The translations under genes were made by a program, and so were the position numbers. This document shows positions 19,718 to 27,478 of a DNA stretch of 64,000 nucleotides, piece after piece. The stretch covers positions 62,001 through 126,000 of the forward strand of contig NZ_JYLB01000006.1 in assembly GCF_001042905.1 (NCBI RefSeq), read 5' to 3'. The stretch comes from Pseudomonas lini. Its GTDB lineage: Bacteria > Pseudomonadota > Gammaproteobacteria > Pseudomonadales > Pseudomonadaceae. The stretch's first letter is position 1, and every line of letters starts with the position of its first letter. The notes under the pieces were generated by a model. The model searched no databases. It saw only the letters and a program-made list of their open reading frames with translations, and had not been told where the DNA came from.

Positions 19718-22716
19718 GTACCGGACTACTCGAACAGCGGGCCAACTACCCGCATACCCAATATGAATACGGTCCAGCGAAAGGCTATGCCGATGCCGAC
19801 GGCGACGGTCGAAAGGAAATCGACTGTTCAGGTCTGTTGTACCGAATGCTGAAGGACGCGGGTTATTCAATTCCATACCTGACAACGGGACAGCTGAATG
19901 TTGACGTAACCCATTTTGTCGTCGTTCCGCTCGCGAACGTCGAGCCTGGTGATATTGCACTCTGGATCAATTTTCACGGGCATACGGGGGTAGTCGAGAG
20001 CATCAATTCGGTGCGCAATGCGGGGGATTTTTTCGGTTCGCAAACCTCATCGGGGCCTAAGTCCGCCAAGTTCGGGAACGGTAGTGGTTACTGGCCAATG
20101 CCAGAAAAGTTCTTGCGTCCAAAACCCCAATATAGAACTGGTGCGCAACCGGCGCCGGCGGCTGCTCCCGCTCCCGCTCCCGCTCCAGCACCTGCTCCGG
20201 CGGGCCCTGCGCCGCTGATGAACTTCCAATATCCGTTTCGCAAGGCTGACGGTAAGCAATTCACAGATGCTGAAGAAATCTACAAAGTCCTTGAGGGTGA
20301 GACCTCGGGTCATTACCTGCTGGGTAGCAACAAATTTTGGCACGGTGGTATTCACATCACCGACAAAAGTGCTCCTCAGTGCGTGCTGAATGAACCAGTA
20401 CGTTGTATGGCTGATGGTGAGGTCGTTGCGTATCGGCTCAATCAGGACTATCTGGAGTCAACCTTTGGTGACAATGAGAAAAAGCTGAAATACTCCAACT
20501 CCTTTTGCCTGGTACGTCACGAGTACAAGTCGACGCCTAACCCGGAAGAAGGACCGAACAAGGGTAAGCAAAACAAGCTGATCTTCTACAGCCTCTACAT
20601 GCACCTCTTACCGTATAAGCGCTATCCGTTATCACCGGATGAAACGCCAAAACCGAAGGTGACCATGAAGGTAGGGGACTTCAAGGCTTATGACGAGGCG
20701 CCCTTGTCGAGCGACATAATCTCCCCTGGTAAAGTGACGAACGGTACCAAGCTTGAAGTCCTGGAGCAGAAAGACGTTAACAACATCACATACGCCAAAG
20801 GCAAAATTCTTTCCGGCAGCGTGAAGGCTGGTTCGAACAAAGTTCGCGACGTAGGGACTGAAATTTGGTTCGCCTATTTGAAGGATGGTGAGCCATACAA
20901 AAACTCCCAACATCACCGCATTTGGACAGCAGACGTCATTCCAGAGCGCGCCCGGCCAAATTACTGGCAAGGAAAGGTTAAAGCTAGGGCGACTAAACGG
21001 TTGCCTATACATCAGAGTCCGGCGAATCCAACGAACGGACAGCCTGCCGGTGCGCCCGTCGATGGCGGCCTGGAGTTGGCCGTCAATAGTGTTATCGAGT
21101 TCGATAGCAAAGAAATCGTTAACCTAGTGATTGGCAATAAATTAAGGCGCATGGCCTCATGCACACTGGTGTCTGGCGGAGTATGGCAGCCAACGGGGAA
21201 TGCACCGCCGACATTCTGGACGAACGTCGAAAACGATCCGGCAAGCCAGTATGTGCAGTGGGAGACGGTGACTCCTACGGACTTTGATAGCGTTGCATCA
21301 ACCAGAACCGGCATCAAGGCTGGCGATCCGATTGGTTACTTGGGACAAACCGAAAACCTCACAGGCGAAAACGGTGGCGTGGCAAGCAAGTATCAAGTAC
21401 ATGTCGAGATATTCACTGCCGAAGCTGACGTGAAAGAATTCCTTAAGAACTCTGCCGGTTTGAAGATTGGCAAGCAGTATCTGTATCTACCGGTGGGGGC
21501 CGAACTGAAGAAAAAAGCACCGGCAACTGGCACCACGCCACTTAAGAAGGAACATGCCGTTGATCTGCGTAAGGCTCCAGTTATCAAAGAGGGCAGCGAC
21601 GACTATTACGAAGTCAAAGTGACAGAGGATGACCAATCGATCACTGGCCTTGTAAAGAAGGCCGGCGCAGAAGTCATCACGCAGCATGATTGGGAGAAGA
21701 TGGGTTTTCAGATTGTTGAGGAAACAAACGCCACAGCGGATGGTTTTCTCGATCCGGAAGACATGCCGCAATTTTTCAAGGATCTCTTTGCAAAAATTGA
21801 CAAAAACCACGATGGTGAAGTTGATCCGGGCGAGCTCGCTGACGCACTGAAGAACGCTGATACGAGAGATCAGTGGGCCAAATTTATTGCTCATCATCCG
21901 ACTGAGTGGAAGAGTAAAGCCGATGCACCTAAGTGGAGTAAGTTAGATAACTTGTTGGAGCTGTCGCCGAAAACGTTGAAGCATGAAAAAGAAAGAATAA
22001 GTAAGTATGTGTTTTGGGAGGAGCTTTCTGGGAGCGCAGTTATCAACTCTGAAGTTGTTTGGCACTTTCATCCGGTTGAGTTTGTCAGTACGCACTTGTT
22101 GAAGCGTGCGCCGTCTGGATGGGCCCATAGCGCATTTGCAAATTTGTTGGGTAAAGTGGAATCGAATAACGATTACACGGCTTACAATGCTACAACACCT
22201 GTACTTAAATCATTCTACAATACAAATCTGACATCTCTGACAATTGCTGAGGTTCAGCAGAAGCAAGAAAATGATGAAATGTTTGCAACAGGGCGGTACC
22301 AACTTATCACGCCTACTCTAGCTGAGGCCGTAGATAAGCTTGGTTTGGATACGTCTCAAAAATATGATGAGGCGATGCAGGATAGAATATTTGTTGATTA
22401 CCTGATTAAAATAAAAAGGAAAGCCATAATTAACTATCTGGAAGGGGATGGTGATGTGGAGGATGCAATTTACGCATGGGCGAAAGAATTTGCGTCGGCA
22501 GGCGTAAGGCAAGGAAAGAAAATCAGCTCTATAGTTTTGAAGGATGCTGCAGGCGTCCCAATTCTTCACCCTGTAACTCATAAAAAACAGTGGGTCGAGC
22601 GACATGCTCAGTCGGAAGGAGTATCTTTCTATCAAGGCGATGGGCTGAACTCTGCTCATATTACACCCGACGAAATGGTCCGTGCACTCGAGGAGTCTAA
22701 AAGAAATGCTGGGTAA
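19714..22716 (+). CDS. Large multidomain T6SS effector, predicted peptidoglycan hydrolase
   Basis: Encodes 1000 residues without a signal peptide. Domains in order: an NlpC/P60-like cysteine peptidase (residues 1-140; catalytic Cys38 in DCSG, His90 in HGHTGVV, preceded by a DADGDG loop); a Pro-Ala linker (146-167); an M23-like region with HGGIHI at 210-215 and YQVHVEIF at 560-567, split by a long insertion with SH3-like segments; a canonical EF-hand (D696-E707, DKNHDGEVDPGE); and a C-terminal lysozyme-like domain with Glu816 in KVESNNDY and GRYQL at 860-864. Together these suggest attack on both peptide and glycan bonds of target-cell peptidoglycan in the periplasm. It lies in the vgrG operon and its gene has lower GC than its surroundings, especially at the 3' end. 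Domain calls are by motif reading; the NlpC and lysozyme parts are firmer than M23, which lacks the usual catalytic first His of HxH. Confidence 0.85.
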   Translation: MSTGLLEQRANYPHTQYEYGPAKGYADADGDGRKEIDCSGLLYRMLKDAGYSIPYLTTGQLNVDVTHFVVVPLANVEPGDIALWINFHGHTGVVESINSVRNAGDFFGSQTSSGPKSAKFGNGSGYWPMPEKFLRPKPQYRTGAQPAPAAAPAPAPAPAPAPAGPAPLMNFQYPFRKADGKQFTDAEEIYKVLEGETSGHYLLGSNKFWHGGIHITDKSAPQCVLNEPVRCMADGEVVAYRLNQDYLESTFGDNEKKLKYSNSFCLVRHEYKSTPNPEEGPNKGKQNKLIFYSLYMHLLPYKRYPLSPDETPKPKVTMKVGDFKAYDEAPLSSDIISPGKVTNGTKLEVLEQKDVNNITYAKGKILSGSVKAGSNKVRDVGTEIWFAYLKDGEPYKNSQHHRIWTADVIPERARPNYWQGKVKARATKRLPIHQSPANPTNGQPAGAPVDGGLELAVNSVIEFDSKEIVNLVIGNKLRRMASCTLVSGGVWQPTGNAPPTFWTNVENDPASQYVQWETVTPTDFDSVASTRTGIKAGDPIGYLGQTENLTGENGGVASKYQVHVEIFTAEADVKEFLKNSAGLKIGKQYLYLPVGAELKKKAPATGTTPLKKEHAVDLRKAPVIKEGSDDYYEVKVTEDDQSITGLVKKAGAEVITQHDWEKMGFQIVEETNATADGFLDPEDMPQFFKDLFAKIDKNHDGEVDPGELADALKNADTRDQWAKFIAHHPTEWKSKADAPKWSKLDNLLELSPKTLKHEKERISKYVFWEELSGSAVINSEVVWHFHPVEFVSTHLLKRAPSGWAHSAFANLLGKVESNNDYTAYNATTPVLKSFYNTNLTSLTIAEVQQKQENDEMFATGRYQLITPTLAEAVDKLGLDTSQKYDEAMQDRIFVDYLIKIKRKAIINYLEGDGDVEDAIYAWAKEFASAGVRQGKKISSIVLKDAAGVPILHPVTHKKQWVERHAQSEGVSFYQGDGLNSAHITPDEMVRALEESKRNAG

Positions 22717-23209
22717 ATTTTTGTCTAAAACACTTCTATTGCTTTGTTTTATTAGTGCTTTAGCGTTTGCGGCGCCTCCATCATTTTCAGAATACGACGC
22801 CGGCACTTTGTATAAGGGCGCAAGTCATCCGTTAGCTAAAATTGATACCGCGGGTCAGCGCTGGGATGAATTAAGAAATAATGCCGCAAAAAAAGCAGTA
22901 AACTTTGCAGGTCATTACATTCTTTTTACCGGTGAGTGTGGTGGTGGTTCAATTTGTGGAGAAGTCATTGATGCGAAAACTGGGGAGGTTGTAAGGAGCT
23001 TGCCGAATGCTTACAAGGCAGACGATGAGGAAACTGAGGAGTCGTTCGATATAGACTTTAGGGCTAATAGCAGGTTGGTTGTGATAATGGGGGTCGCTCA
23101 AAATCGGGAAGTGGATGCTAACAACAATAAAGTCTCGCGAAAATATAGAACTAGATATTATGAGTTTGATGGTAAGGAATTCCATTTGGTTGCCAGTGAA
23201 GATAGGTAG
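22706..23209 (+). CDS. Predicted periplasmic immunity protein for the upstream effector
   Basis: Encodes 167 residues with a clear signal peptide (KTLLLLCFISALAFAAPP), so the mature protein is periplasmic, where a peptidoglycan-degrading effector would act. The start lies 11 bases inside the effector gene, with AGGAG ten bases upstream; such overlap is typical of effector-immunity pairs. A GECGGGSICGE segment holds two cysteines. The coding sequence is AT-rich compared with core genes. I do not recognise a named family; the immunity role comes from position, size and secretion. Confidence 0.72.
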   Translation: MLGKFLSKTLLLLCFISALAFAAPPSFSEYDAGTLYKGASHPLAKIDTAGQRWDELRNNAAKKAVNFAGHYILFTGECGGGSICGEVIDAKTGEVVRSLPNAYKADDEETEESFDIDFRANSRLVVIMGVAQNREVDANNNKVSRKYRTRYYEFDGKEFHLVASEDR

Positions 23210-23377
23210 TGGGGTGGTAGAAAGTTTTGGTTTAATATGAGTCTGGTACATGAGCGGCTGTCAAAAAAGCAGGTGGGTTTATGTAAAGAAAGTTAGGTGT
23301 GGGTAAGTAAATCTGTCCCGCTTTTCTATGCTTTATTATTTTTCTCCTGTGATCGGTCGTGGCGTCGAGGGTCAACC

Positions 23378-23980
23378 GTGACAACGAAGTTTAAAAGGTC
23401 TGCCGTAGCACTGATGAGCGTCGCCTTCGCGGCGTCGATGGTTTCGGTTCATGCACAGGAAACCTGCAACCACGACAGCTTTACCAATCCCGATTTGATC
23501 ACTTGCGGCCAGCAAAGCTACGAAAAAGTCGACGCTGTGTTGAATGAGCAATACAAGAAAACCCTGACCAGCTTGTCTCTCACAGACAAGAAGCAACTAA
23601 CCGATGTGCAAAGGAGTTGGGTGCGCTTCAAAGAGGCGTATTGCGAGGATCTGTATCAGGCCGTTTTGCCGGGAGCTGAGGCGCCTATCGAGAAGCTAGC
23701 GTGTTTGGCGCAGACAACCAGTGCCCGCTTGGGTGAGCTCATTTATCTACAGACCGGCCTGCCCAATGATGGCTTTTACAAAGCTGCATCGTTGATGGCA
23801 GGGCAGGACCGTGAAAACGGTCTGAAGACCTCGATCAATCTGCTGGGAGGGGGTGACTTCGACGATCCGGTTTGGAAGCAATATGCGGATGGGCAGTGTG
23901 AGATGAGTTTTCGACTGTTTCGTGAAGACCTCGCTTATTGCGCTGTGCGAATGCGCTTTCAGTTGCCCATGAACCGCTAA
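23378..23980 (+). CDS. Secreted protein with LprI/DUF1311 lysozyme-inhibitor-like domain
   Basis: Encodes 200 residues from a GTG start with GAGG seven bases upstream. The signal peptide (SAVALMSVAFAASMVSVHAQ) is followed by a DUF1311/LprI domain: CGQQSYEKVDAVLNEQYKK, then VQRSWVRFKEAYCE, with conserved Cys, Asp, Asn-Glu, Trp and Cys positions. LprI of Mycobacterium is a lysozyme inhibitor, so a protein of this family next to an effector with a lysozyme-like domain is a plausible second immunity factor. A 168-base AT-rich gap separates it from the previous gene. Other DUF1311 proteins have different or unknown roles. Confidence 0.7.
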   Translation: MTTKFKRSAVALMSVAFAASMVSVHAQETCNHDSFTNPDLITCGQQSYEKVDAVLNEQYKKTLTSLSLTDKKQLTDVQRSWVRFKEAYCEDLYQAVLPGAEAPIEKLACLAQTTSARLGELIYLQTGLPNDGFYKAASLMAGQDRENGLKTSINLLGGGDFDDPVWKQYADGQCEMSFRLFREDLAYCAVRMRFQLPMNR

Positions 23981-23994
23981 AAGGAATGATCGGG

Positions 23995-24426
23995 TTGAAG
24001 TCTTTTTCGTTGTTTTTTGTAGCCCTGCTACTCATCTGTCCGATGGCGGCTCACAGCGAAGTCACAACTGAGGTCTATTGCTTCCGCTCGCAGGAAGGCA
24101 AAGACATCAATTTTGAGTTTAGAAGCTATTACGACTCGGTTTCCAAATGGAGCGGCGCAAGCGTCAAGTACAGTAAATCGAAGGAGGCCATTTCTCTCGT
24201 CTATAAAGATTCCGAAGAAGAGGTGCTCGATCCGAGTCGGCCCTCTCAGTTCACGACAAGATGGGTTGAAGTGTCTGAAGGTTCGGTGACCGGAGATTAT
24301 GGAATGGTCGGTCAGGGGGCTCTGATTTACGGAATGGTCTATACGAACTACAAATCCGGAAAGAAATACGTATTCGAGCAGGATAGCAATATGGACTCGC
24401 CGCCCGAGACAGGCTGCCAGTGGTGA
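23995..24426 (+). CDS. Small secreted protein at the end of the effector cassette
   Basis: Encodes 143 residues with a signal peptide (SLFFVALLLICPMAAHS) and a mature beta-rich domain without recognised motifs apart from two cysteines (VYCF, TGCQW). The TTG at 23995 is preferred because AAGGA ends nine bases upstream; the ATG at 23986 directly abuts that site, so it is less likely. It begins 14 bases after the LprI-like gene and is followed by a strong terminator, so it is the last gene of this unit. It could be another immunity or accessory protein; no function can be assigned. Confidence 0.65.
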   Translation: MKSFSLFFVALLLICPMAAHSEVTTEVYCFRSQEGKDINFEFRSYYDSVSKWSGASVKYSKSKEAISLVYKDSEEEVLDPSRPSQFTTRWVEVSEGSVTGDYGMVGQGALIYGMVYTNYKSGKKYVFEQDSNMDSPPETGCQW

Positions 24427-24445
24427 GCCAGGGGTCATCAAGAAA

Positions 24446-24467
24446 GGGGACTTAACGTCCCCTTTTT
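24446..24467 (+). terminator. Rho-independent terminator closing the T6SS effector cassette
   Basis: GGGGAC and GTCCCC form a perfect six-pair stem around a five-base loop, followed by TTTTT. It lies 20 bases after the last small secreted gene. With AAA on the 5' side it may also act for the converging DUF6124 gene. Confidence 0.85.
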
Positions 24468-24481
24468 CTATCCGCTGTCCG

Positions 24482-24862
24482 TTATGCCTTAGCCCGATGC
24501 TCCGCCGGATTCGGCGAATCAATGTGATCCAGCGCTCGCTCCACCAACAACCGAACCCCATCCGCCAATCTGCTTAGCGCCAAGGCTAAGGAGCGCCGTG
24601 TTCCATCAACATCGTCGGCCAAGTTGGCGGCGATGGCGCTGATGGACAGCAGGTCTTCCGAGGCGTTGGCCAGGAGGGCTTCGGTGTCGATGTCGGGGGA
24701 GACGGTGAAGAGTTTGCCTTTACGCTTGGGTTTTTCGTTGGGTGGTGGGGCGAAATGGTGGTCGAGGGCGCGTTCGGCGGCTTCGTGGAGCTTTTTCGAA
24801 TCGAAGGATTCGTAGGGGGATGTGGCTGGGTTTTCTGGAGGATTGGGTGTTGGCTTGATCAT
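24482..24862 (-). CDS. DUF6124 family protein
   Basis: Encodes 126 residues on the minus strand, facing the T6SS cassette. The pattern of a Pro-rich start (MIKPTPNPPEN), SPYESFDSKKLHEAAERALDHH, a basic patch, FTVSPDIDTEALLANASEDL and a C-terminal helical LLVERALDHI is that of DUF6124, a family of unknown function frequent in Pseudomonas. The ATG overlaps the stop of a 64-codon reading frame in its leader as TAATG. Its function is unknown. Confidence 0.8.
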   Translation of the reverse strand: MIKPTPNPPENPATSPYESFDSKKLHEAAERALDHHFAPPPNEKPKRKGKLFTVSPDIDTEALLANASEDLLSISAIAANLADDVDGTRRSLALALSRLADGVRLLVERALDHIDSPNPAEHRAKA

Positions 24863-25100
24863 TAAGTGTTACTCCATGATTTAAGGAGCTGACACCGTTT
24901 CGCGTGCACTTCGAAAGAGGTGGCAGCTGTGCATAGGTGTGCAAGACCGGTGGAGTCACCCGGCAGACCCGAAGATCTCCCATACACAGCCGCCATAACG
25001 ATTCGCGAGCATAGGAAAACGCTCGATGAATTGCCATAACCGAATGTGTACTCCACCGGACTTGCACGTCCGTGTCACCGTTTTTTGCGGTGACGAACAG
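24863..25100 (-). promoter_or_regulatory. Structured leader upstream of the DUF6124 gene
   Basis: This 589-base gap (24863-25451) holds no convincing gene. Its DUF6124-proximal part contains an 18-base inverted repeat: GTGCAAGACCGGTGGAGT at 24939-24956 and ACTCCACCGGACTTGCAC at 25051-25068, 17 of 18 positions pairing, separated by 94 bases. A 64-codon frame from a GTG (25056 to 24862) ends TAATG on the DUF6124 start but lacks a good ribosome site. From memory, similar leaders precede other DUF6124/DUF3077 genes in Pseudomonas; this was not checked. The rest of the gap (25186-25305) holds REP-type repeats. Confidence 0.45.
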
Positions 25101-25185
25101 AGGTTATCGGTGAAGGTGAGGGCTGCCTAGTTCATGGACAGCCCGGCGTTTTGAAGGAAATTTCCCAGAGGTTTGAGGGCATCAA

Positions 25186-25305
25186 GATCAAAAGATCGCA
25201 GCCTTCGGCAGCTCCTACAGGAATGTGTTTCTTCAGGTGTAGGGCGGGTGTTGGGTGTGACGCGGAGCGTCACGGGATGCATTCCCACGCGGGAGCGTGG
25301 GAATG
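25186..25305. repeat. REP-type palindromic repeats (single GATCGCAGCC unit plus GCGTGGGAAT palindromes)
   Basis: A single GATCGCAGCCTTCGGCAGCT-type REP unit (25186-25221) is followed by short palindromes: GACGC-GGA-GCGTC at 25259-25271 and ATTCCCACGC-GGGA-GCGTGGGAAT at 25281-25304. The palindromic pair recurs at 25852-25896. Confidence 0.8.
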
Positions 25306-25451
25306 ATCAAGGTGGAGGAGGGAGCGCGTGACTTGGTGGTCATCATGCGGGAAAAGCGGTTCATCTTCTTCTAACGCAACCCGACAGTGGCGTTCTTGCT
25401 TGAAGCCGCTACACTGCGCCGGCCGTTCATTTTTCTTTTGAGGCTGTGCGC

Positions 25452-25835
25452 ATGAAATTTCGTTTTCTTCTGTGGATGCTGGGTTTGTTGATGGGTAAGG
25501 CCAGTCGGACTAATCCTGCGTTTCAGCAGCAGTTGGGTGACAAGGAGCTTGTTTTCCAATTACAGACCCTGGACGGGAAGGTGGCGCGGCATTTCTTTGT
25601 GAAGGATCAGCGCATTACCAGCAAGTCGGGCGTGTATGCCGAGCCTGCGTTTGCGATTGCATTCAAGGACGCGGCGTATGGTTTTGCCACGATGCAGGCG
25701 AAGAATAAGCAGTTGGCGTTTATGACGGGGATTCAGGACAAGTCGATTCAGATCAAGGGCAACCCGGCGTTGGTGATCTGGTTTCAGGGGTTGACCAAGT
25801 ATTTGAAGCCGCGGAAGGCGAAGGCTAAGGCTTGA
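25452..25835 (+). CDS. Small SCP2-like domain protein
   Basis: Encodes 127 residues. The pattern LVFQLQTLDGKVARHFFVKDQR ... AFAIAFKDAAYGFATM ... IQIKGNPALVIWF is compatible with an SCP2 sterol-carrier-like fold (lipid binding), but I cannot confirm it. The ATG at 25452 is chosen over the GTG at 25446 because GAGG lies eight bases before it. It stands alone between REP clusters and converges on the HDOD gene. The function is uncertain. Confidence 0.65.
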   Translation: MKFRFLLWMLGLLMGKASRTNPAFQQQLGDKELVFQLQTLDGKVARHFFVKDQRITSKSGVYAEPAFAIAFKDAAYGFATMQAKNKQLAFMTGIQDKSIQIKGNPALVIWFQGLTKYLKPRKAKAKA

Positions 25836-25851
25836 GTTTCGCGTGATGCGG

Positions 25852-25996
25852 TGACGCAGAGCGTCACGGGATGCATTCCCACGCAGAGCGTGGGAACGAT
25901 CAATGGGGTCAGGTAGCCCGAGGTGGATTCATCGCGAGCAAGCCCGCTCCCACAGGGATCGCCTGAATTCTGTGGGAGCGTGGCTTGCCCGCGATG
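25852..25996. repeat. REP palindromes plus a REPIN doublet
   Basis: TGACGC-AGA-GCGTCA (25852-25866) and TTCCCACGC-AGA-GCGTGGGAA (25876-25896) repeat the palindromes seen 600 bases upstream. A REPIN follows: arm ATCGCGAGCAAGCCCGCTCC at about 25931 and its inverse at 25971-25995. It lies between two convergent genes and may act in termination. Confidence 0.85.
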
Positions 25997-25999
25997 CTT

Positions 26000-27400
26000 T
26001 TAGGCTTGGCTGAATTGTGAGGCGAGTTCGCGCAACAGGACTTCAGCTTCAAGCACTTTGCTGACCACGTCGTTGGCCTTGTCGCGGGTCAGGCCAACAC
26101 GCTCCAGCAAGGCGTCGGGGATGTCTTCATCCGGCCCAGACCCAATCCCGCGACTGCGCAGTAAACGCACCGCCAAACACACGAGGTTCGGGTATTCGGC
26201 GTAGTCGCCGTCGTAGCTTGGGTCGTGCTGGAAGCGCAGGGCGGTGGCCAGTTCTTCGGGCATGTCCCAGAAGCGCATCAGCCACGCGCCGATTTGTTCG
26301 CGACTGATGCCCAATAGGTGTTGTTCCACGTAGCTGTGGCACAGGTGCGGGTTGACTTCCAGGTGGCGGCAGATCAGCGAGAAGTGCGGCGGGAATACGT
26401 GGGCCAGTAGCAAGTAGCCGAAGTTGTGCAGCAGGCCGGCGAGGTAGGTCAGGCCGGCTTCCGGGCGCTGGGCGCGGGGCATGGCGCGGGTCAGGCCTTC
26501 GATGACGGCGGCGGTGTAGATCGATTGCTGCCAGTACGGTGTGGTGTGTTGCGGGTGGTCTTTCGGCAGGCTGAGGGTTTTGCCGAGGGCCAGGCCCAGC
26601 GCCAAATTGATCACCAGGTCGAAACCGAGCACACGGACGATGGCGTCTTCCACTGAACGAATCTTGCCCGGCGAGGCGTAGAACGGCGAGGCTGCCCAGC
26701 TGACGACTTGTGCGGCCAGGGCCGGGTCGGTTTCGACCACGCCGGTGATGTCGTCGATGGTGGCGTTGGGGTCGACCCGCAGTTTGATGATTTTCTGCGC
26801 GGTTTCGGCCAGCGGTGGAATCTCGATGGTCTCTTCCAGACGCTGCTGGATGCGCCGCGCGGTGAACGCTTGTACGGCCTGGGTGATTTCCTCGCGGTCA
26901 TCGTGGGGGCGGTCGAGGTTCGGGCGGATGCTGGTCAGGGCTTCGCCGAAGTTGCCGGCGCTGGCCTTGGTGAGCATGGTTTTGAAAGCATCGCTGGAGA
27001 TTTCCAGCAGCACATTCGGCTCGCCCGAGTTGATCAGCAGCTTCGGTTCGCGCAGCAGGCTTTCTTCGTACAGGCACGGCGAGCTGGTGAGCGCCGGCAG
27101 GCCGGGCAGCAGGCTCAGGCTGTGTTTGCCGAGCATTTTTTTCAGGCGTTCGGTGGATACGGCGGTCAACCGGCGGCCGGTGAGTTCGGCGAGGCGGTTG
27201 AGGTCGAGCAATTGGCTCTGGGGGAACAGCACCATGAGCGCGCCGACGGCATCGTCCAGCAGAACTGCCTGCACTTTGCGTGCGGCGTTCAGGCTGTGAT
27301 GGTCGAGGACTTCTTCGTAGGCGATGCCCAGCTTGCCGAGCAGCAGCCGAATAACAGACGGAGCGTGCGGGGTTTCGGGGGCAAGGGCAGCTTCTGTCAT
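26000..27400 (-). CDS. YbaK-like plus HDOD domain signalling protein
   Basis: Encodes 466 residues. The N-terminal ~160 residues (VIRLLLGKLGIAYEEVLDHHS onward) resemble the YbaK/prolyl-tRNA deacylase fold. The C-terminal part is an HDOD domain, with IPPLAETAQKIIKLRVDPNA and the TYLAGLLHNFGYLLLAH helix; it retains an HN rather than the full metal-binding HD pair, as is usual in HDOD. Such proteins act in signalling or regulation, but the target is unknown. It lies downstream of recG on the same strand, as I recall for PAO1 (PA5346). Confidence 0.82.
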   Translation of the reverse strand: MTEAALAPETPHAPSVIRLLLGKLGIAYEEVLDHHSLNAARKVQAVLLDDAVGALMVLFPQSQLLDLNRLAELTGRRLTAVSTERLKKMLGKHSLSLLPGLPALTSSPCLYEESLLREPKLLINSGEPNVLLEISSDAFKTMLTKASAGNFGEALTSIRPNLDRPHDDREEITQAVQAFTARRIQQRLEETIEIPPLAETAQKIIKLRVDPNATIDDITGVVETDPALAAQVVSWAASPFYASPGKIRSVEDAIVRVLGFDLVINLALGLALGKTLSLPKDHPQHTTPYWQQSIYTAAVIEGLTRAMPRAQRPEAGLTYLAGLLHNFGYLLLAHVFPPHFSLICRHLEVNPHLCHSYVEQHLLGISREQIGAWLMRFWDMPEELATALRFQHDPSYDGDYAEYPNLVCLAVRLLRSRGIGSGPDEDIPDALLERVGLTRDKANDVVSKVLEAEVLLRELASQFSQA

Positions 27401-27478
27401 GGTCTGTATCCGTTTGCAAACAATTGCGGGAGTATAACCAGCTTGTTTAAAGCCAGGGTTCAGAAACTGCGACAGTGC

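Noticed and set aside
24862..25056. 64-codon frame in the DUF6124 leader as a gene
   Set aside because: It has a GTG start without a ribosome site, and the same stretch contains a long inverted repeat, so structured RNA is as likely. It is kept as a finding, not as a CDS.
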